A stretch of DNA of 64,000 nt from Coprinus comatus (lineage: Eukaryota; Basidiomycota; Agaricomycetes; Agaricales; Agaricaceae): positions 434,001-498,000 of the forward strand of contig JAWPGT010000008.1 in the NCBI GenBank assembly GCA_034638255.1. The letters run 5' to 3'. Shown here piece by piece: positions 24,201-35,403 of this stretch. The notes under the pieces are model-generated. The model saw only the letters and a list, made by a program, of their open reading frames with translations, was not told where the DNA came from and did not search any database. A program made the position numbers and the translations under genes. Each line of letters begins with the position of its first letter. Within the stretch, counting starts at the first letter, position 1.

Positions 24201-27200
24201 ATATCATAACATCGAAACAAGCCGAGGAGAAGGAAAAGGATAATCAAAACCCAGAAAATGGTACTGATTCTATGTCTATGTCCATGTCCATGTCTACATC
24301 TACATCCATATCGAAAGACAAAGCACGTGAAAAATCACCTATCAACAAGGAAGAATTGGACAGAGAAGTTATGCGAAATCCGTTTGGAGAAGAGTTGGTT
24401 AACAAGAGACGTGCTATTGTACAAAGGTTAAGAGAAGCGAGACTTGTATTGCATAAAATCAAATTTTTGCAAGGCGATGTGTATCATGTACTTGGAGGAC
24501 AGTATGGCGTTGCGGAAAGGGATGCATATGGTGTTGCGGAAGCGATTAGGAGAGATCTCTTGAGAGGTTAGTTGATATATTTATTTTAAACCCTAACTCA
24601 CTTTTCCTTTTTTTTCTTTTCATCTACAGGCGCAGAAGAGGAAGCGAACAATGCTATGATACCGCTTAATGAAGTGGAGACTAAAGATGGTATCGCCGCA
24701 GATACCCTCATGATCAAAGGTCCATTCCTCCAAAATGGATGTAAATCGGAACGATCACTGAAGCTCGTAAGTGAGAGTCCCCTGGGCCATGGATTGTATA
24801 AAAAAAGATAACGGACAAATCTAATATTTAAAAACATCCAGATGGAAGAAACACATAAAATTATAGAACAAGTTCTCAATCAACAAACTACACTTCTTTG
24901 GCAATGGCGTTTAAGAGCTATAGAACTTCTAACTCAAAAACTTAATCCAGGTGAAGATGAAGCAGATGGACAAGAATATCAACGTACATTGGATAGTCAA
25001 GGCGAAGCTGAAATGTATCTTCAAGTATATGCGGCTCTTTTAGCAGATCGAAAAGAAGCATTATTAAATGAACGTACAATTTTGGCGGCACATGATGTTA
25101 GGGAGAAAAAACTTCGTCATACTAAGGCTGCTATGAAAGCTGCTGCTGCTTTGGATGAAAACCAATTCGAGGCAGCTGTTATGGATGATGTAGAAGATGT
25201 TGAGTTATTACCGGAACATGAAGTTGCTCAGAAACAACTCTCGTTGGAGAGGAAGGCGATTTTGGAGGTGTTGAATTCGAGAGCATTAAGGAGTGTAAGT
25301 GCCTTTCTATGACGGTTCAATAATAAGATGTTAATTGGTGGTATAGATCACCATCGACCTGGAGAACCTCGCAGTTGGTATAAAAAACGACAAGGATCCC
25401 GAAAAGATCTGGGCAAAGACTGCAGCTACCATGATAAGACACCTTATTGCAGAACAAAGTATGGTTATATTTTACATACCAATACTACATAAACTGACTC
25501 CGTTTTTCAGATACAATTCATGAGAAATTAGAAACAGATTTAGCAGGCATGAGGAGAGCTTTCAACCAGCGAATCATTTACTTCCGACAACTACAAGAAA
25601 TTTCTGATTCTGTTATTCAAGCTGAATGGGAAGGCTCAATAGAAAATGCAGTGACCGAACAAATAGAGAAGAATAGGACCTGTGATGCTAATATAACAAC
25701 GGGAAGAGCTCGACAACGTTATTTGGATAACTTGGTTCAAAACAAAGGGAAAATGGTTGATGACGATGAAGACGATGACGATGATGAAGATGATGCTTGC
25801 ATTCTATGTCGTTGTGAGTTCGTTAGGGGTTTTATCACTCAATGGTGCGTACCCCACGCTATGATTGCTAGTAACCCCTCTTATTTTTCATTCTAGTGCG
25901 CATATATTCTGCGAGGTAGTATTATTCATTATGAACATTCCCGGGATTGTGTTAAGACCGAATTTACTTGGCAGATGTGTATGAAAGCATGGCTTCAGCG
26001 AAAAGAAGGGAAAACTTGTCCCATATGCAGGTATGAAGTCGCCGGCGAAGTGTCCATTATTATTTTTTTTTCTGATGGTGGTGATTATCATGAATCAGAA
26101 TTCCCATAGACCCCAGCACTGTGGAAAGATTTAAAAGATTTAAAACCAAATCAAAAATTGAACAACCTCCGGCCGAACATGAGAAATCGAAAACAGGGAA
26201 TCCAATACCACGATCTAGTAGACAAATCTTGTATAACACCATTAGTATGTGCAACCTTTATCTTTGCCGTCTGATTGTGTACCATTTTTACTTTCTGACT
26301 TTGACATGTTCATCTTAGATCCTAAAATATACGAAGAGATCCAAGAAATCGATGCGTTTGGTGATTATGGAAGTAAAGTCCAGACACTTGTTAGACATCT
26401 ATTGTACCTTCAGGAACATGATCCTGGTTCAAAGAGCATAGTTTTCTCGGCATGGGCAGACTCACTACACAGTAAGTTGTTCAACGATTTATGTACGCAT
26501 TTGCTAATCGCCAAAAAAAAAAACCCAGTTGTACAAGCTGCACTAACACATAATGGTATACGATACTCGTTGACACCTTGAATATCCAACAATCCACTAA
26601 TAGCCGTTACCTATTAGGAATAACTTGCCTACGAATAGATCAAAACAAAACACATGAAAATGCAGCTAAACGATTCAGAACTGATCCTGAAATCCCAGTT
26701 CTTCTACTTCATGGGTGCGTCTACCACACTTATAGCATATCCCCTCTTTCTACAAAAACATTAATATGATGTATTTGATATTCACAGAGAACGTGAAAAT
26801 GCAGGATTGAATCTAACTTGCGCATCTCGTGTTTTCCTTCTTGAAAGTGTCGTTCATCATGGTTTCGAAATACAAGCTATTGCACGTATTGATCGTTTAG
26901 GTCAAACACGTCCTACAGAAGGTTCGCCTCACCAAGCTCCCTTATTCCTTTGTTTTGAGCTGAATCTAACTTATCCATAAACAATATTTTAGTGTATTGT
27001 TATTACGCAGAAGACACGGTTGAACGTAATATTCTAGATCTTGCTGCTCGTCAAGGTGTCTCGTTATATACCAAGGAGAATGCCGCTGGCACTTTGAACA
27101 TATCCGATTTTGATTTGGATAATACAAAACAGAAACACATCGATTCACCTAAAAAAGTTCAGAAAGGAGACTTCATCTTCCAGTACGTATCCTCTTTCAA

Positions 27201-27454
27201 ATATATCCATATATGTACACCTGAACTAAACTCGCATAAAAAGAGTGGATGATATGCTGGCAATCTTATTCCCCCATATGTACGAAGATATCGAATATCT
27301 AATACCAGTCGAAGCTTCTCAAGCAAAAAGTAATACTGTCAACGGCCAATCTCAAACGAACGGCATGGATTACGAAGAGCAACATAACGGTGTTGTTCGT
27401 AGGACTCGAGCTATACAACAGAACGCAGTTGCCGGCCCCTCTAGGTTGTCCTAA
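21231..27454 (+). CDS. SHPRH: SHPRH/IRC20-type SNF2 ATPase with RING E3 domain
   Basis: Large nuclear SNF2-family ATPase/ubiquitin ligase related to human SHPRH and yeast Irc20, acting in DNA damage tolerance and genome stability. ATG at 21231 gives MRISCSQHQSPVDLLASDLW. Motifs in order: LLPFQRRSVTWLLQREGKEV, Walker A region GGILAEEPGLGKTLETIALI, VTPIPLAGQWVDEI, Walker B as DEVQMVGGGKAE (the SHPRH-type DExQ), AVSGTPARSQVADLIHVL, a long helical insert with an acidic run before the RING (MVDDDEDDDDDEDDACILC), RING Cys/His residues CILCRCEF...CAHIFCE...TCPICR, then helicase C motifs KSIVFSAWADSLH, ENAGLNLTCASRVFLLE and IARIDRLGQTRPTEVYCYYA. About 20 exons. Frame breaks without introns at about 22321-22330 and about 22765-22780. 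End ...AVAGPSRLS. Confidence 0.92.
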
Positions 27455-27595
27455 AGCTTGGGTGTATTTACTCCCAGACATTGGTACCGAAGTATACAAC
27501 ATATATCGAAGATGATCTACAAGTAAATAGTGTTTTAACATATAGGATACCAACATAACATAGCCCCTCATATACCACAAAATAAATGTAAACTA

Positions 27596-29552
27596 TCAAG
27601 GAATCCAGTAACTTGGGAGCACAGCATCCAAATCGTCAACATACCAATACGTAAGTCTTCTTGAATCAAGTTCCTTCTCATCAAGTGGTTTCAGTTGCAC
27701 CCATGTACCGGCGAGACCCATTCCAACAGCACCCTTCAATACATCCAAAAAATTTGATGACATGGTTGCAAGTAGCGTGATTTCATCTTCCAGTACATCG
27801 TGATCCATTTCCGCACCATCATCGTTGATAATTCGAGCTTGTTCATGTCCATATAATCCAGATCCTGGCCATGGCACCAACACAATTTTGACCAACATAT
27901 TTTCGAGTTCTCGATCTACGGACTTTCTGTGTATTTTGGCATAAGATGATACAACAGTGCTGGGACCCAAGACATCCTTAATACGCCTCACCGATTGTTC
28001 GACTATACCCGAAGCGTGTGATAGCGGAAATAGGGTTGTTGGAGAGATAAGATCACGGAAAGCATCGCATACAGTATTGATGGTAATTAATTCCGGTGGT
28101 GATTGAATGGGTATTTTGTCGTCCTCGGCTTCAGTTTGAACAGGTATCACGTTCCAAGCTGTTGGTATATCATCCCATTCAACTTCTGCTTCTGCTTGAA
28201 TAGGCACTACATTTTCTGCTGTTGGCAACTCGTCCAAGTTGTTTTCTGCTTCGGTACCAGTGGGAACTCTTTCATCGTCTGAGTTTACTTCTATGATTTT
28301 AACTTGCGATGGTTCTTCAAATTCTTCTTGCACATCATAGTCACCAAACTGATCATCAGGACCACCTTCGTCATCAAAAGAGAATACAGGCTTCTTAGGA
28401 CCCCAATATTCATTGCACCTTTTAGAGAACTCATCTGGCAGAATTTTAGAGATGACAGAAGTAAGCGGAAGTTCCCTCAGAGCCTTTTCAGATATGAGTA
28501 GAGCATTGCGCATTTTCTTTTCCGTCATGGGTTCTGGGAAAATACGGTTTTTGATGATGAACCTGATGAAGGAGACAACAAGGCGGGGCACAGTTTCGAG
28601 ATTTCTGTCGGACCTGTCAATAAAGTGTGAATATATGCTATTGACGAGAGAGGAGGTAATCGACAACATACCACATAAATCCTTGATCACGCATATACGA
28701 GCTAAGATATGTTTGAACGACCTTTTCCGGGTCTTCAAGAAAATCAATCGCCATTTCTTCACGATGCAACTTGTCGAGCTCTAGAAGGGCTTTGACAGCC
28801 TCGTCACTGTCCAAATCTACTGGTTTAACGTTGTCATATGCATATGGAGGATAGACACGGGTAGGTTTCGTAAAGCCTGGTCCATAATTCATCTGGATTC
28901 CAATGTTGATATTGGCTGTTTTGTCGTCTTCGGTATCTGAATAATCAGGAGAGATAGGTTCGAATTCTTCTGGTGCTGGTTTGTCTGTACGATTCCACGC
29001 CGGAGTAAAGCCAAGAGTGCCCATATATATGCGGAACTAGGACCAACTTGAGATCAATTATAACGCACAACAGCAAGGATTGAAAGCATACCTGGTCCCA
29101 GAAGTACTTTGGGCCTATCTTGTTATACTTATCGCTCGGCCAGAAACGAGTATTTCGAAAAGAAGATGCAGCCATAAAGAGTCTGTCCATCTGAGGCAAA
29201 TTACTTGGATATGGATTAAAATATGCTGTTATCCCTGTTCACATACGTACTCGTTAAAGGAGAGTACAGATCGCGCTTGGTCGCCCTCGTCCCACCATTG
29301 CCACCATTGCTTGCGTTGATACCGTGGTCTTGGGTACTGCTGTGAGTTACCTCCTGGTGAATCGTCTTCGGCATCAGCGGGATCAGAATCGTCAGGCGTT
29401 GGCAGGGCTATTGTTGGGATCCCTGCGCCGTCTACTTCCTGGCCCTGTTCATCTCTGGTCCGTAGGATTCCACGTTCTTTGAAGTCTTCAAACGACACTA
29501 CAATCACTCCAACAGGAGGCAAAGGAAAAGGAGGAAACTGATAGTTGCTCAT
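27596..29552 (-). CDS. Uncharacterised protein with acidic central region
   Basis: Minus-strand gene, start ATG at 29552 (MSNYQFPPFPLPPVGVIVVS), stop at 27598-27596 (...LDAVLPSYWIP), four exons, about 570 residues. The N-terminal third has a Trp/Gln patch (KQWWQWW) and RFWPSDKYNKIGPKYFWDQ. A block GTLGFTPAWNRT follows, then a helical middle (LLELDKLHREEMAIDFLEDP; VPRLVVSFIRFIIKNRIF). An acidic repeat region has EVEWDDIPTAWNVIPVQTEA, with the pattern (W/L)D-(E/D)-(L/I)-PTA repeated. The C-terminal 200 residues look folded. I do not recognise the family. The F-W...LGF part faintly recalls fungal Arb1-type proteins, but this is too weak to assign. It is convergent with SHPRH and divergent, over 129 bp, from the next gene. 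Confidence 0.7.
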
Positions 29553-29681
29553 AGATGGATATCAGTAAACCATTGTGTGGCTTGAAATGAAAGCCAATAT
29601 TAATTTCAATATATTTGGATATGGTAAGTCACGTGCCTATGAAGTAATGCTTCCAATGTTGCCCCCACATACGTTGTCGAC

Positions 29682-30965
29682 ATGCCTCGCTCAAACTCAT
29701 GTTCTAGCGTAGACGAACCACGTACACAGAACAAGTCGGACTCGGACTCTGACTCTGACGACATACACGAACCATCTCTCAACCACGGTCGACGCACTCC
29801 ACCTGTTGCTACAATGCGCGAGCGTAATACCGAACAGGACACTCGCCGAGAACCCGATCCCCAGTCGACAAACAGAGCCTGGTATGAATTCGACCTTGTG
29901 GTTCTCATGGCTCTCGTGTCTCCGCTTGGGAATTGGTTAACCGGCGGAGACCATGTGAAGAATATGCTGTTCATCAGCCTCCTCATATTCTACCTCCACC
30001 AAGTTGTAGAAGGTCACTTTATATCAGCTTGTACTATCTGAATCATATTATTCACTCGTGCTCCAGTGCCATGGACCTTATATATGAAGGCTCGTAAGCG
30101 GCGTCGTCCATCGAACCTTCCCCCGGTCACATCTGAGGACAAATACAAAGACCTTGCTATTTCCGAATTGCAGTCGATAGAATGGTGCTTCCTGGCCCTT
30201 ACTATCACATCACCCATTCTCGGAGCCTACTTGCTACGATACGGGTCTTCTTACATTCTGGGACCCGATTCCGTGTCCTGGTTTAGCACAGGACTATTTG
30301 TAATGGCCACTGGTATGCGACCTTGGTCGCACCTTATTCAACGCCTGGGCCAACGGACCACGGATCTTCAGGATTTCATCCATTACCCACCTGAAGACTC
30401 TTTCTCCGAAGATTTGCAGGAGAAAATACAAGTGATCTTGAAGCGGCTTGAGAAGCTGGAAGATTCCGTAATGCGCACACAGCATCAACTAAGAAACAAG
30501 TCCGAAGATATATATGACTATGTTGATGATACCGTAGAAGAACTCGGGCAGTTGGTACGGAAACACGAAAAAAGATGCGATAACCAAGAAGGGAGGGTAC
30601 GATCTTTGGAAGAAGCCTTGACATCAATGGCAAAGTCCGAACGGCGGAAGCAAAAAGGCACGCCACTGTTGCCGACTCTCACCATCGACTCTGCTCGCTC
30701 GTTGGTGGACCAAGTATTTCCAACGTGGTTCCTATCATCGCCGGAAGAAACCCGGCACGGATCGCCCACGAGTCATTCCTTGAAATCAGTTCCGACGTCG
30801 GCATTGAACAGTCCACTGGAAACAATTGTGGAGGAAGACACTGATTACCATCCGTCCATCTCCTCACCTTCGAATCTCGTAAAGGGCATTATTTATCGCG
30901 CTGGTTATATTGTTACTTTTCCACTTCGCTCTGCTATTCGCCTCGTATTCAGTGGGACTTATTGA
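29682..30965 (+). CDS. Putative membrane protein with coiled coil
   Basis: Two exons joined at VVEG/VPWTLY (intron about 30011-30066), about 410 residues. The N-terminus is polar with a Ser/Asp run (NKSDSDSDSDD). Hydrophobic segments follow: LVVLMALVSPLGNWLTG, NMLFISLLIFYLHQVV and, after the splice, WCFLALTITSPILGAYLL and SWFSTGLFVMATGM. A coiled coil of about 90 residues (VILKRLEKLEDSVMRTQHQL ... EGRVRSLEEALTSM) comes next, then a Ser/Pro-rich linker and a last hydrophobic segment (IIYRAGYIVTFPLRSAIRLV). This looks like a conserved fungal membrane protein of unknown function. No catalytic motif is seen. Confidence 0.75.
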
Positions 30966-33515
30966 TTGATGGATTGATTGGGCATCTGATGACTGCATTT
31001 CATGTGTATTCTATTCTTTGCAATTCTGGGCTATCCTTTTGTATTTTTACTCCTCATCCCACACGGCACCATTACATCCTGTGATCAAAATAGTACTGAA
31101 ACCAGTGATACGCGACGTGTTCACCACAGAAAACGAGGTTTGCTATATCCGCTTCGGTGTTGATTAGATTGAGAAAAACTCTCACTGAATGTCTACATTT
31201 CGGAAGTCACGAAAGAACTTATCCCGGAGTAAGCGGACATAATATCATTTACAGGGTCACAAGGCATCACATCCATCTTATCGAATGCAACGTGCATCCC
31301 ATAAGTCTGTTCTACTGTTTCAACTACAACATTATACGATGTGAACATTATATTTATTGGTGATTGATTAAACCATATCTCCTTGCCTTTCGGTGTGTAC
31401 TAGTTTTTTCCGTCAGAAGACTCTGGAATACAATTCTGAAATGATTCTGATTTTTCTGTTGATTTTAATCATAGTTGGGCCATATTGGTGGTTAAGCTTC
31501 GGAAAGGATCCGGATATTTATAAATATTTGACAATCTTCTCTTTCGTATTTAATTCTAGTTGACTTCATCCGATTGATAGGATTATGATTGTACTCCATA
31601 GTCTTCTATAGTTCTCCTTTTTGTCCTTTTCAGAACACGTATTTGAATGGGTAATTGTATCGGTTATGCACGTCCCATATTCTGAGTAACCGAGTTTGAT
31701 TGTACCTACCTGGTAATATATGTATATGTGCTTTCAAGCCTGTTTTCAAGCCTATTTCTTTCGTGGGTGGGGTTTATAGGGACGTACCCATGTGAGCCTT
31801 TGTGTCTTGTATAATTGCTTGGATGTCGTCGGGTTCGTCATTATCTTTAACTAACTGGACTCATGCGGAGCTAATTTCAAATGGATGGGATTCTTGACTT
31901 AATTTTGATCAGTTGGATGAGTTATGGATCTTTTATTATATTGGAGCATTCATGTGGATCAGTAGTTATGAGAGGTGTTAGCGTTAACAATATACTTTCG
32001 GATATATGGACACAACACTGGCTCCATTAGTCGTTAAAGCAGTTAGTCTTATCTCTGTTGGTTAGTCTGAGACTCTGGCCAGCCCCCAGAAGAATACTAT
32101 AGACTTTATCGGCATCGATAGTGACGCCATTGAATCCATGAGCGCTTAGACTACTCTTTGTCGAGAAACGTCATAGTGGATCAGCAGGGAGCAAGGATTG
32201 ACGTTGAACGTTAAACATACTATTATGTGTTTGTTCGTACGACTTAAATGAAAGCCCTTGTTCAGATTATTTGATTTTGGTCTCGAAGTGTAATCAAGAC
32301 TTGGCTTGAACGAGCCAGATTGCGGGGTCTGTGCGGGGTCCTGTGACGAGGGCTTTCCATCACCAACCTGGACATAGATCGCCTTGATCTTTATGGGTGT
32401 AACAATAGTGAACGACATGATCTTTACGTTAATATGTTCAAAAACGTTTTTATCGGTGTTCAAAGCAAGAAAAGACGTCTCGTGATATATAATGGCGAAC
32501 GATTGTAACAAACTTCCGTCTCAAAGGAAGTGGTAAGCTGACGTCTTGCACGATCGGGATCTTAAGATCTCAAGTTATGAGAAAATCATTGAAGGTGTCA
32601 ACGTACCAACGGGCATCCATTTTTAGAGAATCTGCCAATACAATCTCAGTACGCTGAGTGGATGGGCAAATAATGGAGAAACTAAGCCGTGGCCAAAGAG
32701 ACGGCGTGTTGTACCATAAAATCGGCACAATGAACTGTAAAATTTTATGTTTGAAAGGGTTAATTTACAGACAAGGTAATGTTTGGGGTGATGTTTGAGT
32801 AACAAGATGTGCATCATAAGTTGTTTTGCATTGATTTGGGAAGACTAGAACCTTCGCCACTTCTCCCATTACTCCCCAAGCAAAATAGACCCCACCCGTT
32901 TCAGACCCGAATCGGAAGCTCTAAGACATCCTGGACCCTAGGACCCTACCGAGAAAAGATTTGCTCGCTCTGTGGAAACGCATGGCATACTTACCCCTTA
33001 CCACTATTGTCATAGTGAGGGATAGCTTCTCATTTCTAGCGACACTCTGGATCTGAAGTACTTCAAACGCTAAATCTTCCTTGGACTCTTTTTTTAACAA
33101 ACACCGAGGAAAGGAAACATCGATTCTATTCGTGGGCTAAAGTTATCACAACGGCAGAAAAGCCCTTGTACACGGATTGTCGGACACCACGCTCTGGACG
33201 GGAAAGGAATCTCAACAGTGCCGCATTGCAGGGACTACCTGCCTATAAAAGCACTGACATCTGAGCTCATTGGGAACCACCACTGTCACGGGGTTCTTTT
33301 ATATCAACTCCATAAATTCCCCTACTCGCCTTTCCCTTACTACCTTTCAATCTTGCTTGGTCCATTATTTCCGGAGCATCTTCTACTCAATCACTGACTT
33401 GCAGTCCGTCAACGCTTTATATCACTGCCTACAGCATCATCTATAAAAGCCTACTGTCTTTCTTTCAACTTTCTACAGCCAGTTATCAACGCCACTTACA
33501 CTTACATCACTGACT
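30966..33515. other. Long intergenic region, no convincing gene
   Basis: About 2.5 kb of AT-rich sequence. A minus frame at 32146-32511 (121 codons; MSFTIVTPIKIKAIYVQVGD inside) is the only sizeable one and has no motif or clear splice partners. The last 280 bp has two TATAAAA boxes and C/T-rich stretches typical of fungal promoters. Confidence 0.5.
33442..33448 (+). promoter_or_regulatory. TATA box of the F-box gene
   Basis: TATAAAA 68 bp upstream of the ATG at 33516. A second TATAAAA occurs at 33244-33250 and is an alternative. Confidence 0.45.
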
Positions 33516-35001
33516 ATGGGAGACGTCGAAGATACTAATAAAGTGTCGCCACGTCCCTCTAATTGTATCACCAAATATGACGGCAAGATTGACTACGTTG
33601 ACTGGGATATTGGCGAGACGAATGAAAGGGCCCTTGCTTCGCAAGAAGTGGCAGGGTTGAAACTTCCTTTGGAACTCATCGAGGCTATCATTGATGAGGT
33701 GGACGACAAAGAAACTCTCAAGGCTTTTTCACTCACTTGTCTATGGTTCCGGCTTAAATGCCAGAGTATACTATTCGAGGAATGGTCCCTTAATGCCGAC
33801 ACCCAAAGCGCGCTTTTCAAACAGGACGGAGTACTGAATGGGTGGATCATGAATCCTCAATATGCACACATATTGAAGTTTATAAAGCGATTGAAGTTTG
33901 TGAACTTATTTGGGGGTAGGATTATGTTTGGAAGTAATAGGGTTGTCGATGGGATTATGGGGTTTCTCTTGAGGAAATTGAATGGGTTGGAAAAGCTTGA
34001 ATTTTACGGACCAGGATTTGAGTGGGAGAGGAGAGGTATCACAGATGGGTTAATGGCGGTGTTACGTCACACGGAAACCTTGAAGGAAATTAGGTTCAAT
34101 AGTGTACAGGAATTTCCCATGCAGGTGTTGTTTTGGGGAAAGTGGTTGAGATTGATCGAAATGAATGATTCGATTATTTTTCCTGGGACTTACGAAGAGT
34201 TTATATATCCAGAAGAGGGGCCGTCATTGGAGGCATTTTCGTATAAAGCCAGGGCCGAAGGTTTGCGACGTCTCTATTCAATTGTACTCTCAAATCCATT
34301 AGGAAAAACCATGTTCAGTAGCCTCAAGAGATTGTGTGTGGAGTATCATGAGGGGGAGAACGATACAATAGAGAGGATGGACGACCTTTTAACACCCTGC
34401 CAAGATACTCTAGAGGAACTCGATCTACAAATGCCAATGGAAGGTAAGTTCTACTTTCTCATCTATAGACGGAAATTAACGAAACTGTTTTGTCTTTTTA
34501 AGCATACGAGAAAATCCCGTTATATGTTAACAGCATCCGGCTAGGTCGATTAAACAAGCTTCGCGTCTTCTTCGCAGACCTGTTTCTCACGACGGTTGGA
34601 GAATTCATTCAACGAGCGAACCCTTTCAAATATTTGATCGCCCTGTTGGAAGATGGTCCGAAATCGCTCCAGAAAATCCATTTGGTCTTTTATCACCGGG
34701 GTGGGCACGGTCATATCGATCCTGAGGCACGACCGGCGGCGGGGTTCAGAGATCTAGACAGGTTGTTAACGACGGCAATGCCCGGACTTATGGAGGTGTC
34801 AGTGGTGGTTTGTTGTACCATGTGTACAAATGAGACCATGGATGAGCACAAGGAAGCTTATGATTTACCATTGGTGCGAGAGAAAGGGATTGAGCTGGAT
34901 TTGAGCTTCACGAAGGTGAGTCTATTATTTTATTCTATCCTAAATTGCCTGCCTGGATTGCTCACGGTATTTGTGAAATTAGTCAATTAATTCAACAGTG
35001 A
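33516..35001 (+). CDS. F-box protein
   Basis: Predicted substrate receptor of an SCF ubiquitin ligase, typical of the expanded F-box families of mushrooms. Start MGDVEDTNKVSPRPSNCITK. The F-box is at about residues 49-82 (LKLPLELIEAIIDEVDDKET, LKAFSLTCLWFR). After it come leucine-rich stretches without regular LRR spacing. Intron 34444-34502 joins MPMEG to AYEKIPLYV. A last intron at 34916-34998 would put the stop TGA at 34999-35001 (LDLSFTK*). If it is not spliced the frame stops at 34990. The substrate cannot be told. Confidence 0.8.
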
Positions 35002-35403
35002 GAACCTTTTAACGAACAACGTGTCCAGCTACATTCTGGTGGTTTGATATATTGGAAAGGAAATGGACGAGGATTTAATGAAGAGGAATAAATAGTTTCT
35101 TACAAAGAAGATAGCTAGCTATATGTGCCTATTACTCGGTACCATTTGCCAGCGTTACTTGAAAATAAATGAACCATCAAACGAGAATGTATTGACAGCC
35201 TATGAAAGACTCTGTATCCTCGCGACACGGAATATGCTCGGAAAAAGAGTTCAGAAACGTTTGCAGGAAAGTGCCCCCGAGTTTGGCCGAGTAGAGAAAT
35301 TGATCGATGGTGTTGTTTGGCCGGATATGGAAGTGGTAATGACGTCGATATATATCCAATCTACTTCGTAAATGCACTTCTGCCATCGACATCGTCCCCC
35401 ACG
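35002..35403. other. Intergenic, F-box gene to TPS-like gene
   Basis: About 400 bp. A plus frame at 35123-35371 (82 codons, LQESAPEFGRVEKLIDGVVW) stays open, but it could be 5' UTR or a decayed coding remnant. No motif is recognised. Confidence 0.4.

Noticed and set aside
32146..32511. Minus ORF of 121 codons
   Set aside because: No motif, no clear start context or neighbours; kept only as a note in the intergenic entry.
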